Assembly: GCA_947492175.1 (NCBI GenBank)
Contig: CANLMQ010000005.1
Coordinates: 1-64,000, forward strand
DNA length: 64,000 nt
Reading direction: 5' to 3'
From: an uncultured Draconibacterium sp.
Lineage (GTDB): Bacteria; Bacteroidota; Bacteroidia; Bacteroidales; Prolixibacteraceae
The first letter of the stretch is position 1. The number at the start of each line of letters is the position of its first letter. This document shows positions 60,005-64,000 of the stretch, in pieces. The translations under genes were made by a program, and so were the position numbers. The notes under the pieces are model-generated. The model had not been told where the DNA came from. It was given only the letters and a program-made list of their open reading frames with translations, and made no database searches.

Positions 60005-60757
60005 ATGATAAGAGCAGTAATTGTTGAAGACGAAAAATATTCGGTTCTTAACCTTAAACAGCTTTTAAATAATTATGCCACCGATGTAAAAGTTGTTGAG
60101 GTTTTCGAATCCGGACGACAGGCTTTAAAAAAACTTCCGGAAGTTAAATTCGACCTCCTTTTTCTCGACATTCAGTTTAACGATAATTTCGATGCGTTTG
60201 AGATGTTAAAAGCCTGGCATTTTGACCAGGTACAGATAATCTTTGTCACATCGTACAACCAATTCGCATTAAAGGCATTTAAGTACAATGCCGTTGATTA
60301 TATTACTAAGCCTATTGATAAAGACGACCTGATATCAGCCATAAACAAAGCCAGAAATCACGCTATAAAAAAGAAAGAGCTGGATATGTTATTCAAAACT
60401 ATTCAGGCTTTTCGAAACCGCCAGGTTGCCATAAAAGATCTGCATGAAACGGTTTTTATTCCTGCTAAGCGAATTTTATACCTCAAAGCAGAAAAAGATT
60501 ATTCAATGGTATATTTTATTAACGAGTTAAGCCAGTTAAAAGAGCTTATTACCTCCAAACATTTGGGATACTGGGAAAACGAACTGGCCGATTACCCTTT
60601 TCTACGCATCCATAAATCATTTCTGGTTAATATGGATCAAGTACAGTCGTACAATACCCGTACTTTAAAATTATCGGATGGGACAAAACTGGATATCGCC
60701 CGCGACCGCCGTAAAGACGTGCAAAATAAAATTCTTGTATACAAAACCCTCTGTTAA
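60005..60757 (+). CDS. LytTR-type response regulator
   Basis: A 250-residue regulator. Receiver: AVIVEDEKYSVLNLK, LLFLDIQFNDNFDAFEM with the phosphoacceptor Asp, VTSYNQFALKAFKYNAVDYITKPI. LytTR domain: RILYLKAEKDYSMVYFI, FLRIHKSFLVNMDQVQSY. The ATG at 60005 starts the receiver; the in-frame TTG at 59978 is not needed. It follows the propeller kinase gene by 42 bases, so both are likely one unit. The three secreted-protein genes downstream on the same strand could be its targets. Confidence 0.88.
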   Translation: MIRAVIVEDEKYSVLNLKQLLNNYATDVKVVEVFESGRQALKKLPEVKFDLLFLDIQFNDNFDAFEMLKAWHFDQVQIIFVTSYNQFALKAFKYNAVDYITKPIDKDDLISAINKARNHAIKKKELDMLFKTIQAFRNRQVAIKDLHETVFIPAKRILYLKAEKDYSMVYFINELSQLKELITSKHLGYWENELADYPFLRIHKSFLVNMDQVQSYNTRTLKLSDGTKLDIARDRRKDVQNKILVYKTLC

Positions 60758-60984
60758 AACATATTTTTGTCCCCATTAAATTTCTATTTTCCCCATTACG
60801 GTTAGTTAGCTCAAACATACCTGTAATTGCCTCTTTTCAACAGTTGGTTGACTCGCATATTATTTCTCCTGTAGTGATGATAATTCGAATTATTTTTAGT
60901 TACCAAAATCAGCTTTTATAAGCCTTTGTAACATCGTTACCAAGCACTTTTTTCAGTTGACATAAAAACAAAAAATAAAAAACC

Positions 60985-62049
60985 ATGAAAAAAATCGGTA
61001 TCCTACCATTGCTCTTTTTATCGCTGTTTGCTTTTGCACAAAAACAATTTGTTGTGCAGGGTAATGGCACCACACAAACATTCGATAATATTAATGCTGC
61101 CATTGAAGGCGCTAGTGCCGGAGATACACTTTATCTGCCCGGAGGCGGGTTTACTATTTCAGCAAATGTTGAAAAGCCACTGCACTGGCGGGGAGTTGGG
61201 CATTACCCCGATTCAACCATTGCCACAGGGCATACACAGATTATCAACTATACCACAACATTTACAGGCAATTGCGATAACAGTACATTTGAAGGAATTT
61301 ATTTCCAAACCAACCTGAATTTTGGCTCTAACGACAATGAAGCTACGGGAATTGTAATTAAACGCTGTCGTATTGGCGGAACTCTTCTTCTCAGAAGTAT
61401 CGCCGATATCAGCAGCGTAAATCCTGACCTCAATTGCCGGGTTTCAGAGTCAGTTCTCGGACATATCAATGCAAATAACGGCATGAATTGCCGGTTCGAA
61501 CAAAACCTTATTTTTGGTAATTTTTATAACTTTTATCAGTGTTATTTTAGCCACAACTCGATAAATACGTATCAATCATCGAGCCGGGTCATCGACAATT
61601 GCCACAACTGCCAGTTTATCAATAATGTTTTTGCAATGAGTTATGGATTTTATCGTGAATCATCCAACTGCAATTTTAAAAACAACCTTTTTGTAAACAA
61701 TCTTATTTATAACCCTGCAACATCATCTTTTACCGGTTCAGGGAATATTACAAATGTTGGCTATGGAAATATTTACACTTCAATTACGGGAGAGGTTCGT
61801 CACTTTGCTTATGAAAATGATTACCACCTGAATACTTCGGCCACAGGCATTGATGAAGAAGGAAATGAAGGTGTTAACATTGTCGGCAAAGCTACCGATG
61901 GAACCAATATGGGTATTTACGGAACCAATCAGCCATACAAAGAAGGCGCTGTTCCTTACAATCCACATATCCGAAGTGTTGATATTGACAACGAAGCGTC
62001 CAATGGCGAACTTGGTGTAAAAATAACGGTTGGTGCACAGGAGAGATAG
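60985..62049 (+). CDS. Secreted parallel beta-helix-like protein 1
   Basis: A 354-residue exported protein, signal peptide ending FAFAQK. It starts FVVQGNGTTQTFDNINAAIEGASAGDTLYLPGGGF, typical of right-handed beta-helix proteins (pectate-lyase-like entry strand), and the central part is built of short asparagine-rich turns such as CDNSTFEGIYF, CHNCQFINNVF and SNCNFKNNLFVNN, as expected of beta-helix rungs. No catalytic residues were recognised. It is 60 percent-like in layout to the next gene, so the two are paralogues. It may be a cell-surface carbohydrate-binding or structural protein. Confidence 0.75.
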   Translation: MKKIGILPLLFLSLFAFAQKQFVVQGNGTTQTFDNINAAIEGASAGDTLYLPGGGFTISANVEKPLHWRGVGHYPDSTIATGHTQIINYTTTFTGNCDNSTFEGIYFQTNLNFGSNDNEATGIVIKRCRIGGTLLLRSIADISSVNPDLNCRVSESVLGHINANNGMNCRFEQNLIFGNFYNFYQCYFSHNSINTYQSSSRVIDNCHNCQFINNVFAMSYGFYRESSNCNFKNNLFVNNLIYNPATSSFTGSGNITNVGYGNIYTSITGEVRHFAYENDYHLNTSATGIDEEGNEGVNIVGKATDGTNMGIYGTNQPYKEGAVPYNPHIRSVDIDNEASNGELGVKITVGAQER

Positions 62050-62103
62050 CCCTCTTACTTTTACAACTCATCATTTCAACACAAAATTTAAAATTTGAAC
62101 ATC

Positions 62104-63153
62104 ATGAAAAAATATATATTTCTTCCATTGTTACTTATAAGCGCACTTTGCTGGGGGCAGGCACAATTTGTGGTACAAAACAACGCAAAAACAGAGGTTT
62201 ACAACAATATTAATACAGCCATCGAAAATGCAGTGGCAGGCGACACGCTTTATCTGCCCGGAGGAGGTTTTACCATCTCCAACACAACCATCGACAAGAG
62301 CCTGCACTGGGTGGGACACGGCCATTATCCTTCTGAAACCAAGGCGACTATACAAACCCGCATTACAACAGGATTGAACTTTACCGGGAATTGCGATAAC
62401 AGCTCTTTTGAAGGAATTTATTTCACTTCAACTCTTCAGTTCGGATATGACGAACCAACCAAAAATGTTATGGTAAAACGATGCCGGTTTGGTTCAGATT
62501 TATACTTACAGACCGGTACCCTAACAACTGATCTGAATTTCCAGATCAAAGAGTGTGTTTTGGCTAATATCCGTGGAAACAATGCCAGTGACTGTACTAT
62601 TGAAAAATCGCTGATATTCGGAATCATTAATTACATGGTTAGTTCAGATTTTTATAACAACAGTATCAACATTTATGAATATAATGGAAGAACCATTCAA
62701 AACTGTAAATACTGCACATTTGAAAACAACGTGTTCGGTCATCAATATGGGCTACACGTTACTACAGATTGCAAATTCTATAATAATATTTTTTCAAGTA
62801 ATTTACCTTACTCGGAAACAGATGCCAATGCCAATATGGGTATTAACAACATCTACAACGTGGGGCCTACAAATATATATACCGACATTTCGCACAGCGC
62901 CAAAATTTATACTTTTTCGTACAATAACGATTATCACTTAAATGCTTCATCAACCGGAACATACGAATTAGATGGCTCAACAAAAAGTATTATTGGCTCT
63001 GCCAGTGATGGCGCAAATACCGGAATCTTTGGAACTGCAAATCCATATAAAACCATTCCCTATTATCCGCACATAAATACGGCTATTATTGCACGCGAAG
63101 CCATTAGCGATCAACTCGGAGTAACAATAAGTGTGGAGGCACAAAGCAGGTAG
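62104..63153 (+). CDS. Secreted parallel beta-helix-like protein 2 (paralogue)
   Basis: A 349-residue exported protein, signal peptide ending SALCWGQ. It shares with the preceding gene the opening FVVQNNAKTEVYNNINTAIENAVAGDTLYLPGGGF, the pieces HWVGHGHYP and FTGNCDNSSFEGIYF, and the end segment NYHLNASSTG-like (NNDYHLN) with GANTGIFGTANPYK. The two clearly arose by tandem duplication. Starts at the ATG at 62104, 54 bases after the first paralogue, in the same operon by spacing. Function unknown. Confidence 0.75.
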   Translation: MKKYIFLPLLLISALCWGQAQFVVQNNAKTEVYNNINTAIENAVAGDTLYLPGGGFTISNTTIDKSLHWVGHGHYPSETKATIQTRITTGLNFTGNCDNSSFEGIYFTSTLQFGYDEPTKNVMVKRCRFGSDLYLQTGTLTTDLNFQIKECVLANIRGNNASDCTIEKSLIFGIINYMVSSDFYNNSINIYEYNGRTIQNCKYCTFENNVFGHQYGLHVTTDCKFYNNIFSSNLPYSETDANANMGINNIYNVGPTNIYTDISHSAKIYTFSYNNDYHLNASSTGTYELDGSTKSIIGSASDGANTGIFGTANPYKTIPYYPHINTAIIAREAISDQLGVTISVEAQSR

Positions 63154-63179
63154 ATTCGGTTTTCAATAATTTTTAAAAA

Positions 63180-64000
63180 ATGAAAATGAAACGATTTACC
63201 AATCTAATAATAGTTTCGCTACTACCAATTTGCTTGTTGGCGCAACCCGATATTTCCCGAGTGGAATACTGGTACGACGGCGATTATGGTACAACAACAC
63301 AGCAGACGGTTTCAGGGCCCAGTGTCCTTTTCTCCGATTTGCTTGATGTAAGCACCCTGGAGCCGGGCTTACATACCGTTACTTTTCGTTTTCAGGACGA
63401 AAGGGGGATATGGGGTTCAGTGCTCAGCAAATTCTTTACGTACAATAAAGAAGCACTCCCGGGAATTCGAATGATTACAGATGTTGAATATTGGTACGAT
63501 GGTAATTATTCAACGGCAGTTGAAACTTCATTAGCGTCCGGAGCTTCTATCAATTGGAATTCGCTGCTCGACGTGAGCTCACTAAATAACGGATTGCACA
63601 CAGTAAGCTGCCGCTTTAAAGATGCCCGTGGGATATGGGGTTCTCCGTTCATTCGTTTCTTCAAAAAGGAAGCTGCCTCGGGGTTAAAACAACTGACTGC
63701 ACTGGAATACTGGTTCAATAATGACTACGCCAATAAAGTTTCCAACTCTTTTGTTCCAACCAGTTTGCTTAACCTGAACGAAATGTTTGATGTTTCCGCA
63801 CTTCCAATCGGTTTTCAGTTTGTAAGTATCCGGTTACAGGACGAGCAGGGAAAATGGAGCCCGGTGGCATCGTGGTACTTTACAAAAGAAAATCAGGAAG
63901 ACTTACCTGAACTTCACCAACTCACTGCACTTGAGTACTGGTTCAATGGCGACTACTCTACCGTTCAAACAGATCTGGTTGCGGCAACACCTTTGCTAAA
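63180..64000 (+). CDS. Secreted EYWY-repeat protein, 3' end outside the window
   Basis: An open frame from the ATG at 63180 to the edge, about 273 codons, no stop. A signal peptide ends near CLLAQ. The mature part is made of tandem units of about 70 residues, each starting EYWYDGDY or EYWFNNDY, with LLDVSxLxxGLHTV and RFxDxxGxWG: the pieces RVEYWYDGDY, DVEYWYDGNY, ALEYWFNNDY and ALEYWFNGDY mark four starts. The pattern is a beta-sandwich-like repeat. Its function is unknown; the 27-base gap from the previous gene implies a shared transcript. Confidence 0.75.
   Translation, partial: MKMKRFTNLIIVSLLPICLLAQPDISRVEYWYDGDYGTTTQQTVSGPSVLFSDLLDVSTLEPGLHTVTFRFQDERGIWGSVLSKFFTYNKEALPGIRMITDVEYWYDGNYSTAVETSLASGASINWNSLLDVSSLNNGLHTVSCRFKDARGIWGSPFIRFFKKEAASGLKQLTALEYWFNNDYANKVSNSFVPTSLLNLNEMFDVSALPIGFQFVSIRLQDEQGKWSPVASWYFTKENQEDLPELHQLTALEYWFNGDYSTVQTDLVAATPLL

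Noticed and set aside
1..64000. tRNA genes
   Set aside because: By eye, no T-arm (GGTTCGAATCC-like) plus acceptor pairing was found in any gap; a covariance search would be decisive.

Overview
The window comes from a member of the Bacteroidota, most likely an anaerobic or facultative marine/sediment lineage near Marinilabiliales/Prolixibacteraceae (an inference from gene content only). The evidence: A+T-rich DNA without Shine-Dalgarno sequences; promoters of the Bacteroidota type (TTG-N19-TAnnTTTG, seen with exact spacing at three places); LytS/LytTR two-component pairs with long periplasmic sensors; many lipoproteins and GH92, GH18 and GH130 glycosidases. No tRNA or CRISPR array was found. 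A consensus promoter at the extreme left fires out of the window and may belong to an rRNA operon.

Layout. 0.5-3.8 kb: a lipoprotein glycosidase-like protein and a DUF5009 acyltransferase. 3.9-15.1 kb: an accessory island carrying an SRA-domain protein with a GreA-like tail, two small proteins, a 15-unit array of 21-bp dyad repeats, a DUF559 endonuclease wedged between two copies of a palindrome-rich repeat (CACCACCCC...GGGGAGGTGGTG), a four-gene cassette (84-aa protein, PD-(D/E)XK nuclease-DUF2075 helicase, PLD-type nuclease, HNH nuclease) and a UvrD-type helicase. Copies of the repeat stud and bracket the island. 15-17.7 kb: a membrane acyltransferase and a Y1 (IS200/REP-type) transposase flanked by triple-hairpin REP-like elements. 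17.7-24.5 kb: a mixed set including a metallophosphatase, NDH-2, DoxX and DUF302 proteins.

24.8-35.4 kb is a dispersed glycan/protein turnover region: GH92 alpha-mannosidase, M1 and S15 peptidases, GH18, then a two-gene MFS transporter-GH130 operon. The combination fits import and phosphorolysis of N-glycan core Man-GlcNAc, although no SusC/SusD pair is present. 35.5-43.3 kb holds a LytTR regulator with a histidine kinase whose sensor resembles a cysteine-less TlpA-type protein, an OmpH/Skp chaperone, a LolA-like protein, a flavin reductase and a PHP hydrolase.

43.5-52.6 kb is an amino-sugar cluster: a NagC-like ROK repressor, a NagB/PIG-L fusion whose NagB half lacks catalytic residues, an acyl carrier protein, an ADP-forming acyl-CoA synthetase, an intact NagB and a DUF4954 beta-helix protein. 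GlcNAc released by the glycosidases upstream would plausibly feed this cluster and the ROK sugar kinase at 56 kb. 52.7-55.7 kb is a zinc-type ABC importer operon with a small zinc-ribbon protein, plus yidD. 57-64 kb has a second LytS/LytTR pair with a beta-propeller sensor, followed by secreted repeat proteins: two beta-helix-like paralogues and an EYWY-repeat protein cut by the window edge.
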